64,000 nt of DNA. Origin: Muribaculaceae bacterium. Its GTDB lineage: Bacteria > Bacteroidota > Bacteroidia > Bacteroidales > Muribaculaceae. The notes beneath the pieces were generated by a model. That model had not been told where the DNA came from. It did no database searches and worked only from the letters and a program-made list of their open reading frames with translations. This document shows, in pieces, positions 1-9,923 of the stretch; positions within the stretch are counted from its first letter, which is position 1, and each line of letters starts with the position of its first letter. Position numbers and translations under genes: made by a program. The stretch spans positions 18,956 through 82,955 of the forward strand of contig JAIDXM010000035.1 of NCBI GenBank assembly GCA_029058745.1. The letters run 5' to 3'.

Positions 1-786
1 GCCGACAATCCGATAAAAGACTCCGCCACCCCTGTGGAACTTCCCCCACATGACGGGAAAAGCGGTAGCATAACGCTGCGGAATGTGGATTTCAGTTACG
101 ATGGCGAGAGGAAAGTTATAGACAATGTCTCTCTTGAGGTGAAGTCAGGCATGACGGTGGCTCTGGTGGGACAGTCCGGTTCCGGAAAGTCCACGCTTGT
201 TGACCTCATACCCCGGTTTTGGGATGTCGATAGTGGAGAAGTGGAGGTTGATGGGCATAATGTGAAGGATTACAGGGTGAGGGAACTCCGTTCTCTGATG
301 GGGAATGTGAACCAGGAGGCGATACTATTCAATGACACATTTTTCAACAACATAGCTTTCGGCACCCCCGGCGCGACTCTTGAACAGGTGAAGGAAGCCG
401 CCCGGATTGCGAACGCATATGATTTCATCATGGATACACCCGATGGGTTTGACACGATGGTTGGCGACCGGGGTTGCCGGCTTTCGGGGGGACAGCGTCA
501 GCGCATAAGCATTGCGCGTGCGGTTCTGAAGAATCCGCCCATCTTGATTCTCGACGAGGCCACATCGGCTCTTGACACCGAGAGCGAGCGTCTTGTGCAG
601 GAAGCGTTGGAGAGGCTGATGAAAAACCGTACGACAGTTGTCATAGCCCACCGCTTGTCCACAATCTCCAATGCCGACCTCATATGCGTGATGCAAGAGG
701 GGCGTATAGTGGAGCGAGGCACACATTCCGAACTCATGTCGGCAAACGGCCATTACCGCCGTCTTGTGGATATGCAGCAGATGTGA
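1..786 (+). CDS. ABC exporter (MsbA-like), C-terminal nucleotide-binding domain; 5' end outside window
   Basis: Frame open from base 1; Walker A GQSGSGKST, signature LSGGQRQR, Walker B ILILDEATSALD, H-loop IAHRLST. Confidence 0.93.
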   Translation, partial: ADNPIKDSATPVELPPHDGKSGSITLRNVDFSYDGERKVIDNVSLEVKSGMTVALVGQSGSGKSTLVDLIPRFWDVDSGEVEVDGHNVKDYRVRELRSLMGNVNQEAILFNDTFFNNIAFGTPGATLEQVKEAARIANAYDFIMDTPDGFDTMVGDRGCRLSGGQRQRISIARAVLKNPPILILDEATSALDTESERLVQEALERLMKNRTTVVIAHRLSTISNADLICVMQEGRIVERGTHSELMSANGHYRRLVDMQQM

Positions 787-816
787 TTAGATTGATATGA
801 AAAAGAGTCTCGATTC

Positions 817-848
817 GTTGATTAATCGGGAAAAAGTTCCTAACTTTG
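817..848 (+). promoter_or_regulatory. Bacteroidota-type promoter GTTG-N20-TAACTTTG upstream of the CD225 gene
   Basis: GTTG 817-820, TAACTTTG 841-848, 20-nt spacer; matches TTTG/TAnnTTTG consensus. Confidence 0.6.
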
Positions 849-957
849 AGGAAGTTTAACAAAACGACACCGGATTCCTATCCCGCCGGATGCGGAAGGC
901 AGGATGCTCATCAGCCGGGAAGGGGCGGTGACGTTAAAGTCCATAAAACAGTAGAAG

Positions 958-1785
958 ATGAGAAGAATAGCCGTATTTTGTTCAGGAGCCGGAGATGGCG
1001 CCGAGCGTCTTGTTTCGCTTTTTAATGAAGGGAACCGTATCCGAGTGGAGGTTGTGGTCTCATGTGGAGATGATTCCGGGCTTATTGAACGATTGGCCGG
1101 CTGTGACGTGGAGACCGTTGCGATTCCACGCGGAATGACAGCTGAAGACCGGCATGACATACAGGAGCTGCTATCATCCAAGGGGATTGAACTCGTGGCG
1201 TTCGATGGCCTTGACGCACACCTTGTGTCAGAGTTGGAGTCTTCTTATCCAGGACGGACGATTTCTCTTACAAACCCTGAGGATGCACCCCGTGAAGTTG
1301 TCGCCGCTTTTTCAAGAATAGATGATGGTTGCTCTGCTGAGGCAGAGCCTGCGGCGTCGGAGGAGGGGAGACTATCTTCAGATGAACCTGTCGTGAAAAG
1401 TGTTGACGAGGAATGGGCAGAGACTTTGCGGATGAATTTTGATGAATCGCGTCTTGCATCTACACCACCCCCTGTGCCCGGTTCTTCACCCTCGCCGGCT
1501 ACCTATGCTCCATATTCTCCCTATGTCAATCAGGTGAAGGCGCCAGAGCGAGAGCCTATGCCATCTACATGGCTCGTGTGGGCCATAATTGTGACCATAT
1601 GCTGCTGCACGATTCCTGGCATAGTGGCGATTATATTTTCCTCCCAGGTTGCCACGAGATATGCCACAGGCGATTATGAGGGAGCGCGCAGGGCTTCGCG
1701 CAATGCGGAGATATGGATAATAGTGTCATTTGTGGTGGGCTTGGTCTCCGCTTCAATCTATCTTCCTATAATGATGTTCACCTGA
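958..1785 (+). CDS. PurN-like N-terminal Rossmann region fused to proline-rich linker and CD225/dispanin two-TM domain
   Basis: N-term RRIAVFCSGAGDGAERLVSLF resembles PurN; C-term WAIIVTICCCTIPGIVAIIFSSQVATRYATGDYEGARRASRNAEIWIIVSFVVG resembles CD225. Confidence 0.8.
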   Translation: MRRIAVFCSGAGDGAERLVSLFNEGNRIRVEVVVSCGDDSGLIERLAGCDVETVAIPRGMTAEDRHDIQELLSSKGIELVAFDGLDAHLVSELESSYPGRTISLTNPEDAPREVVAAFSRIDDGCSAEAEPAASEEGRLSSDEPVVKSVDEEWAETLRMNFDESRLASTPPPVPGSSPSPATYAPYSPYVNQVKAPEREPMPSTWLVWAIIVTICCCTIPGIVAIIFSSQVATRYATGDYEGARRASRNAEIWIIVSFVVGLVSASIYLPIMMFT

Positions 1786-1811
1786 CATTATTATTTGATA
1801 TCATCGTCTTG

Positions 1812-2177
1812 TTGAAAACACGGTTAGTCATTATATTCATTGCCATCTCATTGGCAGTGTTCTATTATTTCGCAGACCCCTCGGAGAGCCGCCTGATGCC
1901 GCAGTGTGTGTTCCATAGAGTCACGGGTCTTCAGTGTGTAGGATGCGGCGCCCAGCGAATGGCACACTCGCTCCTTCATGGAGAGTTTGTCCAGGCGTTC
2001 CGTTCAAATGCACTCCTCTTTGTCTCGCTCCCGTTCATAATATTCCTGATTTGGGTTGAGATTTCGCGCAAAAAACGCCCGGGGCTATATTCAAAGGTGT
2101 ATTCCAACACATTGATAGTAGCCACGGGCGTTGTTATGCTGTTATGGTTCGTTTTCAGGAACCTCATCGGAATCTGA
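1812..2177 (+). CDS. DUF2752 domain membrane protein (start uncertain; TTG at 1812 or overlapping ATG at 1713)
   Basis: CVFHRVTGLQCVGCGAQRMAHSLLHGEFVQAFRSNAL motif typical of DUF2752; hydrophobic segments. Confidence 0.75.
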   Translation: MKTRLVIIFIAISLAVFYYFADPSESRLMPQCVFHRVTGLQCVGCGAQRMAHSLLHGEFVQAFRSNALLFVSLPFIIFLIWVEISRKKRPGLYSKVYSNTLIVATGVVMLLWFVFRNLIGI

Positions 2178-2228
2178 GCGATTGCCACTGGCCGTAGCGT
2201 AAATTCCGATGAAGTCATGCCTTTAGAA

Positions 2229-3923
2229 TCAGCGTTTCCTTGATTTCCTCTTTGATTTTTTTGCGGAAGACTTTTTTGCGGAGGATGATTTTGCCGGAAT
2301 TGTCAGCGACTTTCCGGCCCGGAGTTTGTCGTTGGTCATTCCGTTGGCTTTCTTGATGGCCTCGACACTTACTCCATATTTCTTGGATATGGTGGATAGG
2401 GATTCACCGTTTCTTATTTTATGGGTGACGGGTCCTGAAGCTTTGGCCTTTTTTGTAGTGGCGGATTTTTGGGAGGAGTTGTTGGCTGTGGTGGCTTTCT
2501 TGCTCGTCGTTTGGGTTTTCGCGTGTGCTGTGTTTGTGTTACGGGCGTCCGCCAATGTTGCCTCTCCCGGCATGGCTGTGGAAATCCTCAGTTGCTGTCC
2601 CACCCTAACGGCATTTCTGCGCAGGTTGTTCCCCTTCTTGATATCAGCGGGACTTACACCATATTTCTCGGCGATTGATGCGAGACTCTCTCCGGCCGCG
2701 ACTTTGTGGACAATCACAGATTTCCTTCCTTGCGCGGCGGCGATAGCCACATCCTCCTCTCCGGTGTCTTCAGGCCATATCTCTGTTTCCTCAACCGCAA
2801 GCATCGCATCGTTAGGCACTTCTCCCGGCTCCACCACGCTTCTCTTTCCATATTTGTCAGGGTCAAGATTCCTGATTTCGTTTTCGCTCAAGAGGTATGC
2901 GTGCACTTGTTGAGAAGGGAGGATAAGTGTATAAGGAGAGTCAGGAGTCCCCGGAATCACATCGGCGCGGAACTGAGGATTCAGGATTCTCAGTTCGTCA
3001 ACAGGAATATCGAGCACCTTGGATATTTGATTGAAATGTATCCTCTCGGCAATCTGCAGAGTGTCAATTACGAGAGGTTTTACAGGTAGCACCGGGGATA
3101 TGTTGTGTTTGGGATAATACTCCATCACATAGTTTGCCGCGATGAACATAGGCACGTATCCTCTTGTCTCAGCCGGAAGGTAGTTGTAGATTGACCAGTA
3201 GTCATGGTCCTTTGCTTCTCCTCCGGCACGGCGAATGGCTTTGTTGACTGTGCCGGGACCGCAATTGTAGGCGGCAATCGCGAGCGACCAGTCGCCATAG
3301 GCCGCATAGAGGTCTTTGAGATATGAAACCGCTCTTTCAGAAGCCACATATGGGTCACGCCGTTCATCTACAAGAGAATTCACCTCCAGTCCCAACCCCT
3401 TGGCAGTGCCGAGCATAAACTGCCAGAGTCCGGTGGCTCCATGTCTGGACACAGCGTTTGGATTCAGGCCGGACTCTATTACGGGGAGATATTTGAGTTC
3501 AAGAGGCAGCCCCTGTTCTTCGAGAGCCTGTTCGAATATGGGCATGTAATAAAGGCTGAGACCAAGAATCGCGGCAATCTGGGCGCGGCTCTTCTTGGTG
3601 TATCGGTCGATATAACTGCGAACAATCTGATTGTAAGGCATCTCGATTACCGTCGGGAGCGAACTGAGTCGCTTCACCATCTCTTCGTCGCTGACTTCAA
3701 CGTCAGGTTCGGTGGCATAGCGGTTGTCGGAAGCTGTATAGTTCTTTATAAACCAGCTTTCAAGAAGTTTCTGGGTGTCGGCCTCGAAACTTTCAGGATA
3801 TACTATAGCCGGGTCGGTTATGCTCGTTTTCAGGTCGAGCACATTCGGCTTTTTATCGGTTTTCGCGTAGCCGGCGGTCAGAGACGCCGCCGCGATAAGA
3901 AACAGGAAAAGACGTTTTTTCAT
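2229..3923 (-). CDS. mltD: Membrane-bound lytic murein transglycosylase D-like with LysM repeats
   Basis: SLT domain (ESGLNPNAVSRHGATGLWQFM...AIAAYNCGPGTVNKAI), two LysM repeats, basic C-terminus. Confidence 0.9.
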   Translation of the reverse strand: MKKRLFLFLIAAASLTAGYAKTDKKPNVLDLKTSITDPAIVYPESFEADTQKLLESWFIKNYTASDNRYATEPDVEVSDEEMVKRLSSLPTVIEMPYNQIVRSYIDRYTKKSRAQIAAILGLSLYYMPIFEQALEEQGLPLELKYLPVIESGLNPNAVSRHGATGLWQFMLGTAKGLGLEVNSLVDERRDPYVASERAVSYLKDLYAAYGDWSLAIAAYNCGPGTVNKAIRRAGGEAKDHDYWSIYNYLPAETRGYVPMFIAANYVMEYYPKHNISPVLPVKPLVIDTLQIAERIHFNQISKVLDIPVDELRILNPQFRADVIPGTPDSPYTLILPSQQVHAYLLSENEIRNLDPDKYGKRSVVEPGEVPNDAMLAVEETEIWPEDTGEEDVAIAAAQGRKSVIVHKVAAGESLASIAEKYGVSPADIKKGNNLRRNAVRVGQQLRISTAMPGEATLADARNTNTAHAKTQTTSKKATTANNSSQKSATTKKAKASGPVTHKIRNGESLSTISKKYGVSVEAIKKANGMTNDKLRAGKSLTIPAKSSSAKKSSAKKSKRKSRKR

Positions 3924-3975
3924 GTCAGGATTATCTTATGGTTTCCCCCTTCGCCACATGGAAGGGAACGGAGAG

Positions 3976-4824
3976 TCAGAAATTGAATGCCCAGTTCAGG
4001 CCGAGGCTCACCTTTCTGTCGGTGGGGTTGACAATCATCGCCGGACTCCAGTCAATCGAGAGGTCGGGCGAGACATCAAAATGCGCGAGCGACGCATCGA
4101 CATATGCGTCAACCATACACAGGACGTACATTCCCACGAGGCAAATTATGCAAAGGTCGCGGTTCCTGCGGTAGAAATCGCGCCTCGATCTCATAGTGTT
4201 GGTGAGCCAGGTCTTGTCGAGGTCTTCCTCTTTTGTGGTGGAGGGGAAGAAGTTCATGTATGATTTTGTGGCAGGGTCATTGTCCATCAGGTCGCGGTAG
4301 GCCTGTGAATAGTCCTGCAGCTGGCGGTTGTTCCAACTTGTGCCATAGCCGATGCCCATAAACGCGCCGATTACAATCGGAATCTTCCAATAGCGCCGGT
4401 TGTAGATTTGTCCTAAACCGGGGAATAGGGCGGAAAGCCACACAGCCCTGGTGGGTGATGGGGTGAAAATTTTTTTCCCGTCAAGACCGTAAGGTGAATT
4501 CTCGTCCACCACAACGGTAGGCACTGAGTCGGATGCCTCGTCATATCCCCCGTCGATTGGTTCCCTCACCAAGATTTCCGCATCGAGATATTCGGTGGAG
4601 TCTTTTGGCGACTGAGGCAACTGTCCTGCCACCGCTTCGGGGACGGCAGAAAGTGTCGATGCAGTATTTGGATTCTGAGACGGCACAGTTTCCCTTGCCA
4701 TGACTTCTATGAGGTCGAACGGAATCAGCAAAAGCATGCATAGGGCCACCACCATCATGCGGCATGAAGCGGCAGGCATGGCGGAGTCATTGTTCTTGCC
4801 TTGGTTGTTGGAGAAATTCGGCAT
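3976..4824 (-). CDS. DUF5683 domain-containing protein
   Basis: PTRAVWLSALFPGLGQIYNRRYWKIPIVIGAFMGIGYG motif; located directly after parB as in many Bacteroidota. Confidence 0.85.
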   Translation of the reverse strand: MPNFSNNQGKNNDSAMPAASCRMMVVALCMLLLIPFDLIEVMARETVPSQNPNTASTLSAVPEAVAGQLPQSPKDSTEYLDAEILVREPIDGGYDEASDSVPTVVVDENSPYGLDGKKIFTPSPTRAVWLSALFPGLGQIYNRRYWKIPIVIGAFMGIGYGTSWNNRQLQDYSQAYRDLMDNDPATKSYMNFFPSTTKEEDLDKTWLTNTMRSRRDFYRRNRDLCIICLVGMYVLCMVDAYVDASLAHFDVSPDLSIDWSPAMIVNPTDRKVSLGLNWAFNF

Positions 4825-4825
4825 A

Positions 4826-5701
4826 TCAGTTTTTCATCTTCTCAAAAAGCTGCACAAGCGACTGCAGCTCCTCGTCGGAAGTGAATTTAAAAGTTATGGA
4901 ACCTTTGCCGTCGGCATTGCGTGCAAATTTCACAGGAGTGGGGGAGAAGGATGACAGTGACTCGGCGAACCCGGAGTAGCTCCCGAAGTCTTTCGTTGCC
5001 TTCGGCATCCTTTCCGTAAGGGGCAGTTCCGGTTGTGCGATCTGTCGTGCAATCTCTTCGACACGCCTCACCGACAATCCCTCTTTGAGAATCAGATTGT
5101 ATAGTTTCAACTGTTCCTTAGGGTCAGCCACAGAGAGCAATGCCCTTGCATGTCCCATGTCAAGCTTATGGTCGCGGAGTCCGAGCTGAATCTCAGCCGG
5201 GAGTTTTAGCAGTCGCAGATGGTTTGCGATTGTGGCTCGTTTTTTTCCGAGCCGTTCAGAGAGACGGTCTTGGGTAAGACTGTATGTGTCAATGAGCTTT
5301 CTGAAGGCGAGAGCCACCTCTATGGCGTTGAGGTCTTCGCGCTGGATGTTCTCGATAAGAGCCATTTCAGTCACTTCAGAATCAGACGCCGTCCTTACAT
5401 ATGCCGGCACAGTGGCGATTCCGGCAAGTTTGGCGGCTCTCCAACGACGTTCACCTGCGATAATCTGGTATGTTCCGTCGCCGGCGTCGCGCAGCGACAG
5501 AGGCTGGATTATCCCTAACTCACGTATGGATGTGGCGAGTTCCTCGAGTGTCTCTTCGTCGAATGTGCGTCTCGGTTGTTCGGGATTGGGGGCAATAAGC
5601 TCAATCTCGATTTCATTGATGGCCGACGACCCGTCGGTCTGTATGTCGTTCATTGAAATCAGGGAGTCGAGTCCGCGACCCAATGCGTTTCGTTTCAGCA
5701 T
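4826..5701 (-). CDS. parB: Chromosome partitioning protein ParB
   Basis: PNPEQPRRTFDEETLEELATSIRELGIIQPLSLR and GERRWRAAKLAG; HTH region LSERLGKKRATIANHLRLLKL. Confidence 0.95.
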   Translation of the reverse strand: MLKRNALGRGLDSLISMNDIQTDGSSAINEIEIELIAPNPEQPRRTFDEETLEELATSIRELGIIQPLSLRDAGDGTYQIIAGERRWRAAKLAGIATVPAYVRTASDSEVTEMALIENIQREDLNAIEVALAFRKLIDTYSLTQDRLSERLGKKRATIANHLRLLKLPAEIQLGLRDHKLDMGHARALLSVADPKEQLKLYNLILKEGLSVRRVEEIARQIAQPELPLTERMPKATKDFGSYSGFAESLSSFSPTPVKFARNADGKGSITFKFTSDEELQSLVQLFEKMKN

Positions 5702-5797
5702 TTTTATAGTATATTATAAATCGTTTAGTCATGAACCGGCCAATGGATATGCCGTAGTCGCCAACTTTGGCGGGAAATGCGTCAGGACGGTTGACTG

Positions 5798-6574
5798 TCA
5801 GTTCTTTTTTCGTCTGTTTCTGGAAATCAGTTCCCGGCTGAGTTGCCCGTAAGCGATTGCTCCCCGGCTTTCCGGGTCGTATAGAATTACAGGCATTCCG
5901 TGGCTTGGGGATTCCGACAGCTTTATGTTTCTCGGAATCACGGTGGAGAACACCATGTCGCCGAAATGACCTTTCAGCTCCTCGAAAATCTGGTTTGCGA
6001 GTCTAAGCCTGGCGTCATACATTGTCAGGAGGAACCCTTCGATCTCAAGGGCTGGACGCAACCTGCTTTTGATGATGCGTATGGTGTTGAGCAATTGGGA
6101 AATGCCTTCGAGAGCGAAATATTCGGCCTGAACCGGGATAATCACAGAGTCGGCGGCTGTGAGGGCGTTGACAGTGATTATTCCGAGCGACGGACTGCAG
6201 TCGATAAGTATGTAGTCGTAAGAGTCCTTAAGCGGTTCGAGCACTTTCGACAGTCCTTTCTCGCGGTCGCGTCTGTTCATAAGCTCCACTTCAGCCCCTA
6301 CGAGGTCGATGCGTGAACAGATAATGCTTAGACCGTCGATACACGTAGGCATTACGGCTTTCTCCGCCTCGGTTCCATCCACGAGACATTCGTAGATTGA
6401 AGCCGGGGCTTCTTCTGAATTTACGCCCATACCCGATGTGGCGTTTGCCTGAGGATCGGCATCGACAAGGAGCACCTTCTTCCCGTCGGCCGCCAGACAG
6501 GAGCCGAGATTGAATGCGGTGGTGGTTTTGCCGACACCCCCTTTCTGGTTGGCGATAGCTATGATTTTACCCAT
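5798..6574 (-). CDS. parA: Chromosome partitioning ATPase ParA/Soj
   Basis: MGKIIAIANQKGGVGKTTTAFNLGSCLA deviant Walker A; DYILIDCSPSLG. Confidence 0.96.
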   Translation of the reverse strand: MGKIIAIANQKGGVGKTTTAFNLGSCLAADGKKVLLVDADPQANATSGMGVNSEEAPASIYECLVDGTEAEKAVMPTCIDGLSIICSRIDLVGAEVELMNRRDREKGLSKVLEPLKDSYDYILIDCSPSLGIITVNALTAADSVIIPVQAEYFALEGISQLLNTIRIIKSRLRPALEIEGFLLTMYDARLRLANQIFEELKGHFGDMVFSTVIPRNIKLSESPSHGMPVILYDPESRGAIAYGQLSRELISRNRRKKN

Positions 6575-6643
6575 TGCTCTCTCTTGATATTGTTTTCGCT
6601 TGCAAAGTAATAATTTTTCTTTGACAATTCACAATTTTTCGTC

Positions 6644-8041
6644 TTAAAGTGTCTTAACAGCATTGATTTCTCCCTCATTTTCGGCTTCTTTCCTGTTGAG
6701 TACACGTCTGAAGACTATGAATAGCAACACTGACGCCACGAGCAACGCTCCCGAGAAACTGTAATACACTCCGGTAGATTCCAGTTTGAGTGTCACAGCC
6801 ATGAAAAGCAGGAACGGTATTCCTACCACAAGATAGCTCACCAGAGAAATCCACAGCAGAGGGCGCACTTCAGATGTGCCACGCAGGGCATTTACGTATG
6901 TCAGCTGAGTGGCGTCGCAGAATTGATAGAGAATCAGCGGGGGGATGAGAAGGATTGCGGCGCGTGCCACATCTTCCTCTGGAGTGAAAAGATGCACGAG
7001 GTCTTTTGTGAAGAAGATGAACGCGAGAGAGGCGAGTACACACAGGATATAGTTGAGATGGAGGCCTGCTGATGTCGTGCGTCTTATTCCGGGATAGTCT
7101 CCGGTGCCCGTGTAGTTGGCCACCTTGATAGACGTGGCCCATCCGAAACTCATGTATGTCATGAATCCGAGTTGCGCGATAGTGTTGATTACCTGATATG
7201 CGGCGAGCTGCACTTTCCCGAACCATCCGCACACCACGGCCCCCATGCTCCACAGGCCACATTCCACTCCGCTTTGTATCATTAGAGGATAGGATGTCTC
7301 CCACACCGTTTTTCGTCTCTTGGTGCCTGCGTGTTCAGACTTGAGCACGTTCCAGTAAACCCTGTAGCGTTTCCTTGCGGCAAAGACGGCCACTATGGCT
7401 ATGGCTCCAAGTGTGCGGGATACGAGTGTGCTGAGTCCGGCTCCCGAGAGACCCATCTCGGGACATCCGAATTTCCCGAAAATCAGCAGATAGTTGCCAA
7501 TGACATTGAGGCAATCCACCCCGAGTATAATCCACATCGGCGTGGCTGTGTCGGTGGTGCCGTTGGCGGTCTGCTGGAAGCAGTTGAACACGGCCATCGG
7601 AATCATCGTGAACAGGATAATGAGGAAGTATTCCCGTGCGAGAGGGAGTATGTCGGGGTCTTGTCCGAATTTGTCGAGGAAGAAGTATATCCCGCCCATG
7701 ATGGCCGTGAATGCGGTTGCCATAATGACATTCACCTGAAGAGAGGCTCTCAGCGTCAGTCCTCCCTCATGATGGTCGCCTTTGCCGTAGAGGGCGCCGA
7801 TTAGGGGAGTCACGCCACCCGCGAACCCCATCAGCATCACCACGGCGATAAGGAAGAGGCTGTTGACGAACGCGGCGGCCGCGAGCTCGTCAAGTCCGTA
7901 TGCCCCAACCATCATTGTGTCGGCGAAACTCACCACGATTACCCCAATCTGAGTGACAAGCACGGGGAAGCCTATTTTCAGCAGACTCGCGTAAGATTGC
8001 AGATATGTTTCGGGTGTCAGTTTGCGTATGATGCCTTTCAT
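6644..8041 (-). CDS. MATE family efflux transporter
   Basis: 12-TM pattern, MatE features (LVTQIGVIVVSFADTMMVGAYG). Confidence 0.92.
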   Translation of the reverse strand: MKGIIRKLTPETYLQSYASLLKIGFPVLVTQIGVIVVSFADTMMVGAYGLDELAAAAFVNSLFLIAVVMLMGFAGGVTPLIGALYGKGDHHEGGLTLRASLQVNVIMATAFTAIMGGIYFFLDKFGQDPDILPLAREYFLIILFTMIPMAVFNCFQQTANGTTDTATPMWIILGVDCLNVIGNYLLIFGKFGCPEMGLSGAGLSTLVSRTLGAIAIVAVFAARKRYRVYWNVLKSEHAGTKRRKTVWETSYPLMIQSGVECGLWSMGAVVCGWFGKVQLAAYQVINTIAQLGFMTYMSFGWATSIKVANYTGTGDYPGIRRTTSAGLHLNYILCVLASLAFIFFTKDLVHLFTPEEDVARAAILLIPPLILYQFCDATQLTYVNALRGTSEVRPLLWISLVSYLVVGIPFLLFMAVTLKLESTGVYYSFSGALLVASVLLFIVFRRVLNRKEAENEGEINAVKTL

Positions 8042-8120
8042 AAGAATATCCGGTTGTGTAAAATATTTTAGCAGAGATGTAACGTGATTATTATGGCCGC
8101 TTCTCTGTCATCTCGGCCTG

Positions 8121-8151
8121 CAAAGTTAGGCAATAATCCCGATGTGGCAAA
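8121..8151 (-). promoter_or_regulatory. Bacteroidota promoter TTTG-N19-TAACTTTG for the MATE gene
   Basis: Minus strand: TTTG (8148-8151), TAACTTTG (8121-8128). Confidence 0.7.
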
Positions 8152-8386
8152 ATATTTGTCTTGTCCGGGCGGAGACTGACCCCGCAGAGTGAGGTAAGGG
8201 AATAAGTGGAGATAAAATTGTCCTATTTCACAGATTGGTGTTATTTGGCTCCAAAACACGCTTTCTGTTAAACAAAAAGGGCGTAATTTTGTAATGATTT
8301 TGAAGGGACTCCACATTGTGAGTGTGTTGTCACTGAAGAATCCAATTTATTTCCACGGTTCCTTCCGGAACCACTACATCAGGTTT

Positions 8387-9826
8387 ATGAAAAAATTCAT
8401 ATTGCTTTTGGCCCTTTCTTCCACAGCGGCGGTAGCGTCTTCGGCTGTGAGTCTTGACTCGTGCCGCAACATGGCCCTGCGTAACAACAAGACCATAAAG
8501 ATGGCGGAAGAGAACCTGCAGGGGGCGAAATACTATAAGGACGCGGCTAAAGCCGCCTATCTGCCTGGAGTGGATTTCACCGGCACATATATGTATAACC
8601 AGCATGAGATACGTCTGCTCGGCGAGGATGCGAAGCTTCCTACTATGAGTTTCGACCCGGCCACCCAGAGCTATAATTACAACATACTCAAAGGCCCTAC
8701 CGGAGAGCCTATAAAGGATCCTGCCACAGGAAGCTACATTCCCACGGAGGTTGCGGTGATTCCCAAAGAGGCTATGAGTTATGATGTGCATAATGTGTTC
8801 GCCGGGGCTGTCACCTTGACGCAGCCGGTGTTTATGGGAGGCCAGATTAAGGCTCTAAATGAGATAGCCGGTTATGGCGAGCAACTCGCCAAGGCTATGC
8901 GCAACAGCCTGTCACAGAATGTGGTGTATGCGGTCGATGAGGCCTATTGGCTCGTGGTGTCGTTGCGTGAGAAGAAAGTTCTGGCCGAGAGTTTCGTCAA
9001 TCTTGTGGATACGTTGCGTTATGATGTGCAGTGTATGCTCGACGAGGGTGTGGCCACGCGCAGCGACCTCCTTACGGTGGAGGTGAAGCTCAACGAGGCT
9101 AAAATAACGCTCACGAAAGTTGACAACGGGCTGACTCTCTCTCGCATGGCCCTCGCACAGCTGTGCGGACTCCCGGTAAGCACACGTATGGAGCTTGAGG
9201 ATGAACAGCTGAAGACAGCTTCCTCCGCCATTCCTGACACTGACTATAACCTCAACGACGTATATGGGCGCCGTCAGGATCTTGAGGTGATTCGCCAAGG
9301 CATCAACATGCTTAAAGGGCGTGAGAAGCTTGCCTTGGGGGAGATGCTTCCCAAGATAGCGCTTGTCGGGGCTTATTCCTTCTCAAACCCGAATGTGATA
9401 GACGGATTCGAGAAACGCTTCGGCGGCGGATTCTCAGTGGGAGCCATGGTGACAGTGCCGATATGGCATTGGGGCGGCGACTATAAGCGTTACAAGGCGG
9501 CTAAGGCGCAGACCAATGCGCAGAGGCTGCTACTGGAAGACACTGAGGAAAAGGTGAGCCTGCAGGTGAGTCAGGCGCAGTTCAGCTTCGACGAGGCTAA
9601 AAAGACCTACGACATGACTGTGACGAATCTCGCCAAGGCTGATGAGAATATGCGTCAGGCCGAACTCGGATTCAAAGAGGGAGTGCTTACCACAAACGAT
9701 GTGATTGGAGCGCAGACTGCGTGGCTTCAGGCTCATTCCGAGAAGATTGACGCCGAGATAGGAATCAGACTCTGTCAGACATATCTGAAGAAAGTGCTTG
9801 GCAACCTTGTTGTCGGGAATTCATGA
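8387..9826 (+). CDS. TolC family outer-membrane efflux protein
   Basis: Signal peptide MKKFILLLALSSTAAVASSA; OEP repeats; ATG at 8387 preferred over 8294. Confidence 0.9.
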   Translation: MKKFILLLALSSTAAVASSAVSLDSCRNMALRNNKTIKMAEENLQGAKYYKDAAKAAYLPGVDFTGTYMYNQHEIRLLGEDAKLPTMSFDPATQSYNYNILKGPTGEPIKDPATGSYIPTEVAVIPKEAMSYDVHNVFAGAVTLTQPVFMGGQIKALNEIAGYGEQLAKAMRNSLSQNVVYAVDEAYWLVVSLREKKVLAESFVNLVDTLRYDVQCMLDEGVATRSDLLTVEVKLNEAKITLTKVDNGLTLSRMALAQLCGLPVSTRMELEDEQLKTASSAIPDTDYNLNDVYGRRQDLEVIRQGINMLKGREKLALGEMLPKIALVGAYSFSNPNVIDGFEKRFGGGFSVGAMVTVPIWHWGGDYKRYKAAKAQTNAQRLLLEDTEEKVSLQVSQAQFSFDEAKKTYDMTVTNLAKADENMRQAELGFKEGVLTTNDVIGAQTAWLQAHSEKIDAEIGIRLCQTYLKKVLGNLVVGNS

Positions 9827-9923
9827 CGCGCAAGAGGACTTTTGTCTGATTTGCGATGTCTTATGTTGACATTACGTGAAAAACGTGTGACATATCTAAT
9901 ATTGAAAATAAAAAACCACACAT

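Noticed and set aside
4826-6574. Canonical parS site near parAB
   Set aside because: No TGTTTCACGTGAAACA-like sequence found by eye in this interval; only the unrelated CGCCAA-CT-TTGGCG repeat.
8041-8120. Riboswitch in the MATE gene leader
   Set aside because: The promoter at 8121-8151 leaves only about 70 nt of leader with no recognisable aptamer structure.
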